From the NCBI GenBank assembly GCA_034698045.1, contig JAQGAU010000691.1:1-24894 (forward strand): a DNA stretch of 24,894 bases, read 5' to 3'. The DNA comes from Paramacrobiotus richtersi. Taxonomy: Eukaryota > Tardigrada > Eutardigrada > Parachela > Macrobiotidae. How positions within the stretch are numbered: the first letter of the stretch is position 1; each line of letters starts with the position of its first letter. The notes beneath the pieces are model-generated. The model was not told where the DNA came from and did no database searches. It worked only from the letters and a program-made list of their open reading frames with translations. A program made the position numbers and the translations under genes. Below are positions 9,881-20,254 of this stretch, one piece after another.

Positions 9881-11313
9881 TCACGATGCATGCAGTAATG
9901 AGCAACGTGGTTAAGTTACGAAATTAGAGGAACAAGCAAACTGCAAATAATTATGAAACTGAAAGCAAAAAAAAAAAAAATACAGCTTTTATTGCGATTC
10001 GGTTCCTATTTTCGTTACCTATGTTCAGGCGCGCAGGCCCGTCTCGCTGACATAAAAAACAAACCTATAACCGCGTCGACAGGGGCCAATTACTTATTCT
10101 TCGATAACAGCAAACAAATCTTATGTCATTGAATCCGTACATTATTGACCGAGCGAGCGAAGCGAGCGAGGTTTATGCTTCAACAGTTGGGCCAAAAGTC
10201 ACTTGGTACATGGCAATAAATCTCGAAAACCTATCGTTAGATTTTCACGCTTTCTTTTGCAACCGAATTCGACCATGCCTGTGGGTGCCCGAAAAATACC
10301 AGTTGTGGTGGGAAAACTCTGTGAGTCCGGATATCCGGCTCTAGGATTTCCCGTAGACTGCTATGTTAAACGTAGCGTGGCGAGCTTAAGTCTCAATTAG
10401 GGGAAAAACAACATGTTTTCGTGGGGGGTTACGACTTCAAGGATTTTGTTTTGGGCGGGAATGGCGCAAGTTCTGGGACGTCGTCGGCGGATGAGGAAAG
10501 TGGGGCCGGAGTGGAGTTAAACAAACTACCAAAATTTAATGGTGTGTCATAAAGCGATATGGACGGCTTTTGACGCCCTTTGAAGTTGTTTTAAAGCGCA
10601 ACATACGTTGTGCATACTGCATATTTGAGGCCGCACAGTTCTAGCATTATTATTTTATGTAATCGTTTGCTCAGTACCTTCCTACGCCCTCAGCTTCCAT
10701 GGGATCAACCCCTGAGATTGTATAACATAATGCGCATGCATACACCGATACACGTAAGAGTGTTGGCTACTTTAGAAACCATTTAACCGTTTAACTTTAA
10801 CACTCCGCACTTTAACCATTTAAGGAATTTTACTGTATAACTAAAGCATTTTTCTCGTTTGGAATGTTGTAAAACAAAAAATTTGAAAAATTAAAGGTTT
10901 TCAGAAGAAATTTCGACCGGGGACCACACGGCATGTTCCTCAGTCGTTATAGAAATGTTTCTACGGGTTTGGGGAGATTGAGCGAAAAATGGCTGTATGA
11001 GAAAATGTATCGCCCCTCTTAATTTTCTCCTGGTATTAATTGTAATATTTCTTGGTTTCTAAATATAAAACTTTTTTTCGTGCTAGTATTTGCAACGGAT
11101 ATGTACATCATCTGGAGCATTGTTATTCACATGCAGCCGGTGCAGAATTTCTACAGGATAATGATCCAGGTTCTTTGTAAACCGAGTTTTTACATTGTGC
11201 TCGAAGGAAAACTTGTTTGAAATCTTGGTGGTCTTATAATAAGAATCTTATTGTACAGTTTTCGGCTGCTCAGAGCTCGCTCGGTCTACAAGCACGAAAG
11301 AATGAAGTGCTAC
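9881..11313. other. Gene-poor repetitive stretch
   Basis: Contains an A14 run (9967-9980), a GAGCGAGC-rich patch at about 10151-10171, and repeated TTTAAC/CATTTAA words around 10780-10830. ORFs at 10123-10400 overlap in two frames and match nothing I recognise. The uneven composition suggests old transposon debris, but I can name no family. Confidence 0.35.
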
Positions 11314-11692
11314 CTAGTTATCTATGTATTTAACATACGCTTCCGGGATGCCGTACCGATTAAGAGCATGCAGTATAACGTCTTTCCTTACTGAAGGGTA
11401 CGCATTAGCTACATCTAACCAAGTTACATGCATAGTACGTTTGTTTATACGCTGTTGTTGTATCAACTTTTGCAGTTTAAAAGAATGCTCACCACACCCA
11501 TTCATTGCTTCTATGAAACCTTTTTGCACGTTTGCACGTAATTATGTAGTTAGGAGCATACGACTGTATTCGCTCGGAATCTTCAGATCTCATAGCGAAA
11601 TCAGGCGCACCAGTCACCTTACAATACCTAGCATCACTGGCCACACAAGAGAGAGGTGTTAACGATCTTTGCCGAAGAAGAGCATGAATCAT
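11314..11692 (-). pseudogene. Non-LTR retrotransposon reverse transcriptase fragment
   Basis: Reading from 11529 down to 11314, the peptide has the fingers-palm signature of LINE-type reverse transcriptases: QKGF, then GCGEH, then TWLDVANAYPSVRKD (first catalytic Asp in the LDVANAY block), then RYGIPEAYVKYI. A second ORF (11692-11489), one frame away, may carry the upstream residues (SERIQSYAPNYI), implying a frameshift near 11530. A stop follows the YIDN motif and no active-site YADD block is present. It is a dead remnant, too short to assign to a clade. Confidence 0.65.
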
Positions 11693-12167
11693 GGTGATAA
11701 CGATCGCTTGTAACCCGCGTCAGTTTAAAATGTGCCGCTTTTCTCTGCTGTGTACTCCACATACTACAGCACAGAATCGGCGTGCTCGCCGTACAGCCAC
11801 ATACATCTAGTAAGTGCAACCAAGCCCATGATTCACCGCTACGAAGTTCGAACCAAGCAGAAGATGCGGACATGGCGAATGCAAGCCAGTGATTACCATG
11901 CACGTACACTTGTACGACCGCCAAAGTACAAAACTACCTGTAAGCCTGCCATTTGTGATGCTGGCTGGATTTTTCCAGTCATGCTTCTGGCATTAGTGCA
12001 CGATCTTGTGTGTACAACTTGTACTGTAATTTTGCGCACATTTGTTCAATCTGTGTCAGGACTGCTGGTTTCCTCATTCCTAATCTGATATCTTCATCAA
12101 GAAGTTTGTGGATCCTTGCCTTTCAGTTTCCGTAATCCGTATTGATTTATCATCCCAGTGCATCACC
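11693..12167. other. Spacer upstream of the kelch gene
   Basis: No supported gene. It should include the promoter and 5' UTR of the kelch gene, but I see no TATA box at a convincing distance. The ORFs on both strands overlap and have no motif. Confidence 0.3.
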
Positions 12168-14671
12168 ATGAATCGAGAACTATACACCGACGTTTTTGCT
12201 TTGGGTTCGGAATTATGGAATATGAAGATTAAAGGGACCCAGTGCGACACTATCCTGCAGGGTTCCTACGGGGACGCTTGGGACATCTCTGCGCATAGCC
12301 TGGTTCTTAGTGCTCGCAGCAGCTACTTCCGGCAGATGTTCTCCTCCTCCATCCCTGTATCGCGCCAGGAGAAGATAGAGTTTCCCAGGATTCCCAGTGA
12401 GGTTCTCTATTCGTAAGTACTATCGGGATACATCCGTTCCAAACGAAATCTCTGCGGCATGTGCACATTATACATATGCAATACGATCCATGGTGATCAG
12501 CAGGGATCATTGTAACATTGTGCGTATTCGCGGTATTCATACAACATGCGTATGTCCTCAGGGTAATCAATTATATGTATACCTCTTCGGTGTTCATGGA
12601 CCAAAGCAACGTGGTATTCCTGCTGCAAGCTGCCATCTTGTTCGATCTGCAACCGCTGGCGGAGGCCTGCTGGGGTTTCCTGGAACGGTGCATGAACCTG
12701 CACAACTGCTTGATGGAGTATTGCCTGGCGGATCTGTACCAGAGAACGACTTTGGCTGAGAAGACCAAGAAGCTCGTTCTCCGACATTTCGACAGTGTTG
12801 TACAGGATAGCGAGTTTCTGCTACTGGACAAAAACACGGTAACACTTGCGCCGTACTTTTACAATACCATATTATGCTGTAAAGCGTTCCGGGTGTCAGC
12901 GTCATGGAAATGTAGAAACCGGATACAGTGTACGCGTGGTTTGTTTGTAGGCTATGATGCTCTTGGCATTGGACGATCTGAACGTTCTGCATGAAGATGC
13001 CGTCCTGGACGCCGCGATGTGCTGGATACGCCATGATCCCGTTCAGCGATTGACGATGTTTCATGAACTGCTGTCCACGGTTCGTCTCGCTCGCGCGACA
13101 AACGAGCACTTGGATACCTCGCTGGCAGAGTATCGCCGCCTGATGCAACAATACCGAAATGCTGGTGTGCCGCGTGAGCAACTTCAGCAGGCTATTCAAC
13201 TGGCGTGCTCCGGACCAAGTCGACCTCGAGATACCTGCGGTAAGGTGTCAGCGTTGATATACGATGGCAGTTGCTCAAAAAGACCTGTTTGTTGACCTTA
13301 TGCTGTTGGGTTCACAACTGCAGAGTTTGCCCCGGTGTTTCTGGGATTTGTTGGCTCCGTCGTGTGCGTCGATCCGCTGAATGGAACCCGCTCCCTCTTC
13401 GGTCCCGTGCCAAATGCCGCAAACCTGAAAATTACGGGTGCTGTTGGAATGGACGACAGTGTCTTCGTCCTGGGTGAAGTGAAAGGGGGCGCTGTTTGGC
13501 AACGTTTTCACAACGAGTCCGGAATCTGGCATCTCCTGACCGGCCCACTGTCCGCCCATGTCGCCGGTCGAGTGGTGGCCGTTGGCGGACAAATGTACGC
13601 TCTGGGCGGGGCTAATACTGTGTCCCTTGCGCATCGTCCCAATCGCACCGTGGAACGCTACGACCCCGCTACGAATCGTTGGCGAAAGGTAGCCGAGCTC
13701 CCCCGTGTCCTGTCCTCTTTCGGGTGTGTCGCGCATCAGGATGCGATCTTTACGTTTGGAAGTGCGGGCATTTCAGACTGGGTGTGGCGTTATGATATCC
13801 CGACAGATACCTGGGCGCCGCGGACCAAAATGCCTGTACGCCGGGGTGATTGCTCGGCGTGTGTGGGGGACGGTGGAATGATTTACGTGCTGGGTGAGGC
13901 GCATATGTTACATGCAGTACGATATACTGGAAGTTTACACCGCTTTGCTTTTCAGGAGGCTTAGTGAAGGAGGAAAATTTGTGTACGAACGTGGATGTGT
14001 ACGATCCATTGACCGATCGATGGAGCCGTGGTTCGGTGACTGAGGAATATCAATGGTTACGCGGAGGTACAGCTGTTGATTGGGTGTACATTTTTGACAG
14101 TTAGCATATTTCCACGAAGTGCCGTAGTAAATTGAATGTTTTACAATCCGGCCGTTTTTTCTTAGAGTGATGCGAATTACCAGTGAAAAGAATAGATAAG
14201 TAGAAATAAAGTCGACATACCAAGTACTAACGATTACTTGACGCTTTTGCAGCAATACCCGTGAATGGTGTGAAAGTAAGCGACCTGGATGCCTCGGGGG
14301 CGGGGCTGGTGGTGGGCGTATTCCACGGGCAGCTGTACGTCACCGGAGAGTACCGTACCTTTACCCAGTGCAGCCAAGGATTCCAGGTTTACCAGGAGAG
14401 CACGAATGCGTGGTCTAACCTGCCATGCCCCTTACCCTGGCTGCACATCAGTAATTGCGCATTCGTCAAGATGCGAAAAGGTACAAGAACTCAATCGCAG
14501 GTTCTGCTGTCATTCGTAACGGTTGCGTAATGTTCGGCTGTTGTAGTGGTGCTGCGCAACGCCCAGCAAGATGCGGTACAGTCAAATCCAGGTGCGAAAA
14601 TGGATGGAGAGAAGTATGCTGAGGATAACCTTCCAGGAGGTGGCGAGCAGGATACCGATAGTGCCGGTTGA
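12168..14671 (+). CDS. BTB-BACK-Kelch protein, intact seven-exon gene (614 aa)
   Basis: Kelch-like proteins recruit substrates to Cullin-3 ubiquitin ligases: BTB binds Cul3 and dimerises, BACK links, and the kelch propeller binds the target. Exons: 12168-12412, 12562-12838, 12951-13239, 13324-13893, 13956-14066, 14253-14480 and 14547-14671, totalling 1845 nt. All six introns (62-186 bp) are GT-AG and phase-consistent; the fifth has a perfect TACTAAC branch site at 14225. The start ATG has CACCATGA context. BTB spans exons 1-2 (CDTIL, AHSLVLSARSSYFRQMF, VINYMYT). BACK spans exons 2-3 (LALDDLNVLHEDAVLDAAM, W, R, LLSTVRLA). Kelch blades follow, with YALGG, VERYDP...W, WRYDIPTDTW, IYVLGG and VDVYDPLTDRW. 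The C-terminal tail is acidic and Gly-rich. Keeping the last 66-nt intron would instead end the protein at 14530. This is the one clearly undamaged gene in the window. The substrate is unknown. Confidence 0.85.
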
Positions 14672-15329
14672 AATACAACGTGCATGCTCCACATTTGTGT
14701 TGATCTGTGCCTTCTGGTTGGTGTAGTAACCGTGTTGTATGTTTACTTCCACGTTTTTCTCGCTAGCACAAGTTCGTGTACGGCGACTTTTTTCGGTGAA
14801 TAGTCCAGCAGTTATGTGATCGTGACGGCCGGTCTTTCGATACATATTTCTAATTTCATCACAGTGTCATGGTGTTTCATCGTTTACGTACTGGAATAAA
14901 CTAAAACAATAGTAGCAACGGAAAGACTTGTGCTGTTTGCTGCCAAAACCACCCATTTACACGGTGAAGTGCACGGCGTAATGCTGTACTAGTTTTGTTA
15001 AAAGTCAGTCCGCATATGTATCGTTATCAAGCTGCATGTGTACAAGTAATATGATTTCAGTGATTCGGCCTCGACGGAGGCCTTTTGTTAATTGATTCCA
15101 TTTTACGTACGCTCTTAATCATTATGACATCATGTTATATTTGAAATAAAATCGGTAAGATGTGTAGCATGAATCTCGATATGAAGTGCGTATATTTACA
15201 AGTGCATGCACATGTGTAAGCAGTATAAATATTTAATGATGTTATCGGTTAATCCAATGTGTTCAAATTTTCGTACAGAAGCTACAACGAAGACATGGTC
15301 AGTGTGCAATGATGCCTAGCGGTACACAT
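14672..15329 (+). other. Kelch 3' UTR and spacer
   Basis: AATAAA at 14895-14900, about 225 bases past the stop, is the likely polyadenylation signal of the kelch gene. A perfect 6-bp stem with a 4-base loop followed by TTTT lies at 15067-15086. No gene is supported. Confidence 0.4.
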
Positions 15330-15560
15330 GTTTCACCGACACTGGCACCACCGTCTCCTCGTACGTGATGGTCCCTAGCTTGTGCATCTATAACTTGCTG
15401 GCAGAATGTGGCGGTTCAAACTCTAGTTCGCCAAAAACTGCTTCTCTTCAGCTTGCATTCCCTCGATGCTCCTGATGTATTGGGGCGGGCTATGGCCAAA
15501 CAGTACCGTACCAGTATATGTATGACCATGACCAAATGTAACGGCTGTATGGTACCAATG
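15330..15560 (+). pseudogene. Fourth LAMP copy: collapsed C-terminal remnant
   Basis: Two fragments of the two-domain LAMP gene are stitched together. About 15427-15470 matches 4148-4190 (TCGCCAAAAACTGCT versus TCGCCAAAAATTGCT, then CCCTCGATG). From about 15473, the sequence matches the end of the membrane helix and tail around 5050-5107 (GTATTGGGGCGGGC; then GACCAAATGTAA at the stop). The intervening 0.85 kb is missing. In the matching frame the tail would end YDHDQM. Weak similarity continues left to about 15330 and into the 3' flank. It cannot encode a luminal domain. Confidence 0.6.
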
Positions 15561-16289
15561 CTGATCGATTGTTGATTTGCAATAACAATGCATCCCATTA
15601 CTTCTGACGAGGAAAATAAACTACTTCCAGTAGAAGTACCTTTACATGTTCCCATTGTACAGTGTTCCCCGATGTAAGAATGGAAATGCAACGAATGCGT
15701 TTCAACGTCATTATTTTCTTTATCCAGCTCAAACATAGCGCAAAAGAGTAACCGCAAGTTCACGACTCGAATATTTACGTTGCACTAGTTCGCAACCGCT
15801 GCAGGGACTTTCGCACGGCTAGACGCATACGCATGGCAGCAGCTCCTCGGGTGACAGTATAATTTATTCTCCACAATGACAATTCCAGCACCCTAACACA
15901 TACCATTTTTGTTACAACCATTGCAGATGTGCGATCAACCACACAGTAGTGTTGTACAAGTAAAATTTAAAATAAAACAGCATTAAATATCAAAGGCATT
16001 CACTGCGGAGTGCACACCGAGAAAAGGTCAAGTTTCAGGCGTTGACGAGCTTCTCCATCTCCTTCGGTTTGGTCTGCGGGCTTTGGATTTCAGCGATTTC
16101 GAGGATTTCGAACGATTTCAGCGTAAAGAACAACCTGTTAACAATTAATCAAAAAATAAAATTAATAAGAGTTTATCGTCAAAATTCTTCGAAATCGCCA
16201 GATTCGACGTCCCTATCTTCGACCTTTTTCCGGATCTGCAGTGTCAAGTTGCTTAGGCACACTCCAGTGTTGGCTATATCGATTAAACT
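15561..16289. other. Stretch without a recognisable gene, left flank of the satellite
   Basis: ORFs at 15416-15763 (minus) and 16042-16347 (plus) have no motif; the first is antisense to the LAMP remnant. Nothing else is supported. Confidence 0.3.
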
Positions 16290-18822
16290 CGATCCCGTTT
16301 CGAGTATTACTGTTAGCTCGATCTGCCTCCGGTCAGATAGTCGGTAGTGCATCCAAGAATCTCGTGTTGGATACTGCTATTAGTTCGTTCTGATTCCGGT
16401 TAAATGGTCGGTACTGCATCCAAGAATCCCGTTTCGAATATCACTGTTGATTCGTTCTGTTTCCATGCAGAATCACCGTCAGATGGTTGATGCTGCATCT
16501 AAGTGTCCCGTTTTGAATAGTATTGTTAGTTCGTTCTGCCTGCGATCAGATGGTCGGTACTGCGTCCAAGTAGTCTGTCTTGAATATTACTCTCTTACGT
16601 AGTTCTTTCTATTTCCGGTCAGATGGTCGGTACTGCATTTAAGAATGACGTTTTGATTATTGCTGTTGGTTCGTTCTGCTTTCGGTCAAGTGGTCGGTAC
16701 TGCATCCGAGTATTCCCTTTTGAATATTGCTGTTAGTTCGTTCTGCTTCCGGTCCAGGGGTCGGTACTGTATCCAAGTATCCTGTTTTGAATATTGTTGT
16801 TAGTTCGTTCTGCTTCCGGTCAAGTGGTCGGTAATGCATCCGAGTATTACCTTTTGAATATTGCTGTTAGTTCGTTCTGCTTCCGGTCCAGGGGTCGGTA
16901 CTGTATCCAAGTATCCCCTTTTGGATATTGCTTTTAGTTCGTTCTGCTTCCGGTCGGATAGTGGAAACTGCTTCCAAGAATCCCGTTTTATAAATTGCTG
17001 TTAGTTTGTTCTGCTTCTGGCCAAGTGGTCGGTACTGCATCCAAGAATTCCGTTTTTAATATTGCTGTTAGTTATCCCACTGGTATTCCACTCTGAATAT
17101 GGCTGTTAGTTCGATTTACTTTCGGTCGGATAGTGGGTGCAGCTTTCAAGAATCCCGTTTTGAAAATTGCTGTTAGTTCGTTCTGCTTCCGGTCAAGTGG
17201 TCGGTACTGCATCCAAGTATCACGTTTCGAATATTGCTGTTAGTTCGATCTGCTTCCGGTCGAACAGTGGGTACTGCATCCAAGAATCCCGTTTTATAAA
17301 TTGCTGGTAGGTTGCTCTCCTGCCGGTCAAGTGGTCGGTACTGCGTCAATGCATCCCGTTTTGAATACTGCTTTTAGTTCGTTCTGCTTCCGGTCGGATA
17401 GTGGAAACTGTATCCAGGAATCCCGTTTTATAAATTAATGTTAGTTTGTTCTGCTTCTGGTCAAGTGGTCGGTACTGCATCCAAGAATCCCGCTTTTAAT
17501 TTTGCTGTTAGTTCGGTCTGCTTCCGGTCTGATAGTGGGTACCGCATCCAAGAATTTCGTTGTTAATATTGCTAGTAGTTCGTGCTGCTTCCTGTCAAGT
17601 GGTCGGTAAGGCATCTAAGTATTCCGTTTTGAATATTGCTGTTAGTTCGTTCTGCTTCCGGTCGGATAGTGGGTACAGCTTTCAAGAATCCCGTTTTGAA
17701 AATTGCTGTGTGATCGTTCTGCTTCCGGTCAAGTGGTCGGTACTGCATCCAAGTATTGTGTTTTGAATATTGCTGTTAGTTCGTTCTGCTTCCGGTTAAA
17801 TGGTCAGTACCGCATCCTAGAATCCTGTTTTGAACATTGCTGTTAGTTCGTTCTGCTTTCGGTCAAGTGGTCGCAACTGCATCCAAGTATCCCATTCTGA
17901 ATACGGCTGTTCGTTCGATCTGCTGCCGGTCGGACAGTGGGTACTGCATCCAAGAATTTCGTTGTGAATATTGCTGTTAGTTCGTTAAGCTTCCTGTCAA
18001 GTGGTCGGTACAGCATCCAAGAATCCCGTTTTGAAAATTGCTGTTAGTTCGTTCCGCTTCCGGTCAAGTGGTCGGTAGTACATCCAAGTATTCCGTTTTG
18101 AATATTGCTGTTAGTTCGTTTTGCTTTTGGTCGGATAGTGGGTACAGCTTTCAAGAATCCCGTTTCGAAAATTTTTTTAGTTCGTTCTGCTTCCGGTCAA
18201 GTGGTCGGTAATGCATCCAAGTATACCGTTTCGAATATTGCTGTTGGTTCGACCTGCTTCCGGTCGAATAGTGGGTACTGCATCCAAGAATCCCGTTTTA
18301 TAAATTGCTGGTAGTTTGTTCTCCTTCCGGTCAAGTGGTCGGTACTGCATTCAAGTATTCCATTCTGAATATGGCTGTTAGTTCGATCTCCTTCCGGTCA
18401 AGTGGTCGGTACTGCGTCTATGTATCCCGTTTTGATTATTGGTTTTAGTTCGTTCTGCTTTCAGCCAAGTGGTCGGTGCAGCAACCAAGTGTTCCGTTTT
18501 ACATATTGCTGTTAGTTCGTTCTGCTTCCGGTCAGGTGGTCAGTACCGCATCCAAGAATCCCGTTTAGAATATTGCTGTTAGTTCGTTCCGCTTCCGGTC
18601 GGATAGTGGGTACTGCATCCAAGAATATGGCTGGTCAGTACCGCATCTAAGTATTCCGTATTGATCATTGCTTTTAGTTTGTTTTGCTTTCGGTCAAGTG
18701 GTCGTTACTGCATCCAAGAATCCCGTTTATAATATTGCTGTTAGTTCGATCAGCGTCGGGCGGCTAGTGGGTACTGCATCCAGTAATCCCGGTTTGAATG
18801 TTGCTGTTAGTTCGCTCTGCTG
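16290..18822. repeat. Satellite array, 67-bp unit, about 38 copies, partly dimeric
   Basis: The unit contains a TTGCTGTTAGTTCG block, CTGCTTCCGGTC, a variable AAGTGGTCGGTA or GATAGTGGGTA block, CTGCATCCAAG and a CCCGTTTTGAATA block. I counted 67 bases in adjacent units. Two monomer types are distinguishable: type A (CAAGTGGTCGG) and type B (CGGATAGTGGG). The left third is mostly A-like; from about 16950 A and B often alternate, giving a 134-bp higher-order unit. A chimeric short unit sits near 17060-17090. Edge units are the most diverged, as expected when exchange is weakest at array ends. The period is not a multiple of three and ORFs across it are chance. Confidence 0.9.
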
Positions 18823-19461
18823 TTCTAGTATGCTTATGAATTTAGGGCTGCGTTTTAGCCCTGTGTCACTCCATAAACAGTTAGCGCCGCATGGATCGAA
18901 GATTCAGAGATGACTCATTGTAGTTACGCAGCCTAATTGGTACTGATGGTAGTATATCTACGCTCGTTGTGGCGGGTTTGTGCTTTTGCACGCAGATCTG
19001 GTTTTTGTTTCATTGGAATGGGGGTTACGCGTGTTTTTTGGGGGTTGCGCTTTGTAGGCGTTTTCGTCTAAACGTAGGGTAGCGAGAAGGTCTTTCCTTT
19101 TGGCACTCGAAATGTTAAATGATAGTAAATGCCGGTTACTGGATAGTAAATTACTTACATAGTTTAGTTTCAGGCTTTCAGCTAATTTTCCTACAAGCAA
19201 CGGTATATCAGTGCTTGGTTTATCCTTTACAGTAGACTTTGCAGTAAAACTTACCACTCCACGTGATTTGATAGGATGCGTACTGTGCCGGTTAGACTTT
19301 CTTTGAGTAAAAAGATTATGTGACCCCGTTTTCGACTGTGGCCAAGTTGTCGGTTTTCCGTGATTTGATTTGGTTGTTTGGGTTTTTTTACCCTGGGGTC
19401 GGGATTATAGATCTTTGATTGATACCGCCAATGTGTAAACTTTAGTCTATCTTGGTAGGTT
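18823..19461. other. Right flank of the satellite and upstream region of the next gene
   Basis: The plus strand is T/G-rich. Two minus-strand ORFs (19577-19251 and 19257-18958) overlap in different frames; they are discussed under rejected items. No gene is claimed. Confidence 0.3.
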
Positions 19462-20254
19462 ATGGAAAATACGGATCTGAACAGCGAACTGATCCACGCT
19501 GGAAAAGCAAATGCCCTGCGGTTAGAGGGAGCATTCGTAAATTGTACGTTTCCGAAAAGCTTGGTATTTATTTTCAACTCTGCTATTTCAGTTGACCATG
19601 GAAGGTGTCTCGGGTGTGAATAGTGCGCAAAATGATGCGGAGGAGGACTTCAAGCTTCCAGAGTCCCACTGGACCCTTGATTCGGCCTTAGCGGAAGTTT
19701 CTGCTCAAGTGGAAATGCATCTGAAGAAGATTCGTCGACGTATCGAGCAGATCCCAGCCGAAGCTAGCGTCGCGCCCAACACCGCCGCGCCAATCTCTGT
19801 TGCGCCAATCACCGTTGCGCCAATCTCCGTTGCGCCAATCTCCGTCGCACCGATCTACGTCGCACCGATCTCCGTCGCACCAACCTCCGTTTCGCCCATC
19901 TCCGCCGCATCTGCAGAATCTCCAGCGACGAGTTCAGGCGCACCTACCCAACGCAAAAAGCAGTCTGCGCAAGGCGGTATGGATCAGAGCCAGAAGAACG
20001 ACCAACCTGTTAATCCTAATCGTGCTGGTTTACACCAGAGCCGTGGCACTGACCCAACCAGCGGAATCGCGTCCACGAGTACTAAAGGTTCAGGAAGCGC
20101 CACCCCCAAAGCAGCCGAGGCCCCTGTCTGCATGGCTGGAGGACGAACCCGTAAACAGGTAGCTGACACTTTGTCCACACCGCAGCCTTCGAAGCGCGCC
20201 CTGGCTCAAACCCGCACGGATATAAAGGAAACTCTGCGCAATAAGCGCAATTAG
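19462..20254 (+). CDS. Disordered protein with a five-residue repeat (about 245 aa), two exons
   Basis: Inferred exons are 19462-19536 and 19592-20254, separated by a 55-bp intron (donor GTAAAT, acceptor CTATTTCAG), phase 0 on both sides. If the first exon is wrong, the ATG at 19598 gives 218 residues. I recognise no family. N-terminal residues 1-60 are acidic and partly helical. A short amphipathic, coiled-coil-like helix (ALAEVSAQVEMHLKKIRRRI) follows. Next come nine VAPIS-type repeats and then a long Ser/Thr/Pro/Gln/Lys-rich region without cysteine-rich or membrane features. The C-terminus is basic (RTRK, KRAL, LRNKRN) and could hold a nuclear localisation signal. No catalytic motif is visible. 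The ORF is intact. A scaffold or nucleic-acid-associated role would be guesswork. Confidence 0.55.
19769..19903 (+). repeat. 15-bp in-frame tandem repeat, nine units
   Basis: Units of GTYGCRCCNATCTCC encode VAPIS variants (VAPNT, AAPIS, VAPIT, VAPIS, VAPIY, VAPTS, VSPIS). The repeat keeps the frame, and most differences fall at synonymous or conservative positions. This indicates expansion within a coding exon. Confidence 0.85.

Noticed and set aside
10123-10400. Two overlapping plus-strand ORFs
   Set aside because: No motif in either, short, and in a gene-poor region with low-complexity patches.
15067-15086. Stem GGCCTC/GAGGCC plus TTTT resembling a Rho-independent terminator
   Set aside because: The locus is eukaryotic; a 6-bp stem with four T's occurs by chance and does not match the histone stem-loop.
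16657-16839. ORF inside the satellite
   Set aside because: It reads through 67-bp units in shifting frames; a product of the repeat, not a gene.
16290-18822. CRISPR-like regular repeats
   Set aside because: Units are directly abutting and diverge throughout, with no constant repeat and unique spacers, in a eukaryotic setting.
18958-19577. Two overlapping minus-strand ORFs with coding-like composition
   Set aside because: They lie in different frames, lack recognisable motifs, and the larger overlaps the plus-strand exon and intron of the repeat-protein gene; a decayed element cannot be excluded but is not supported.
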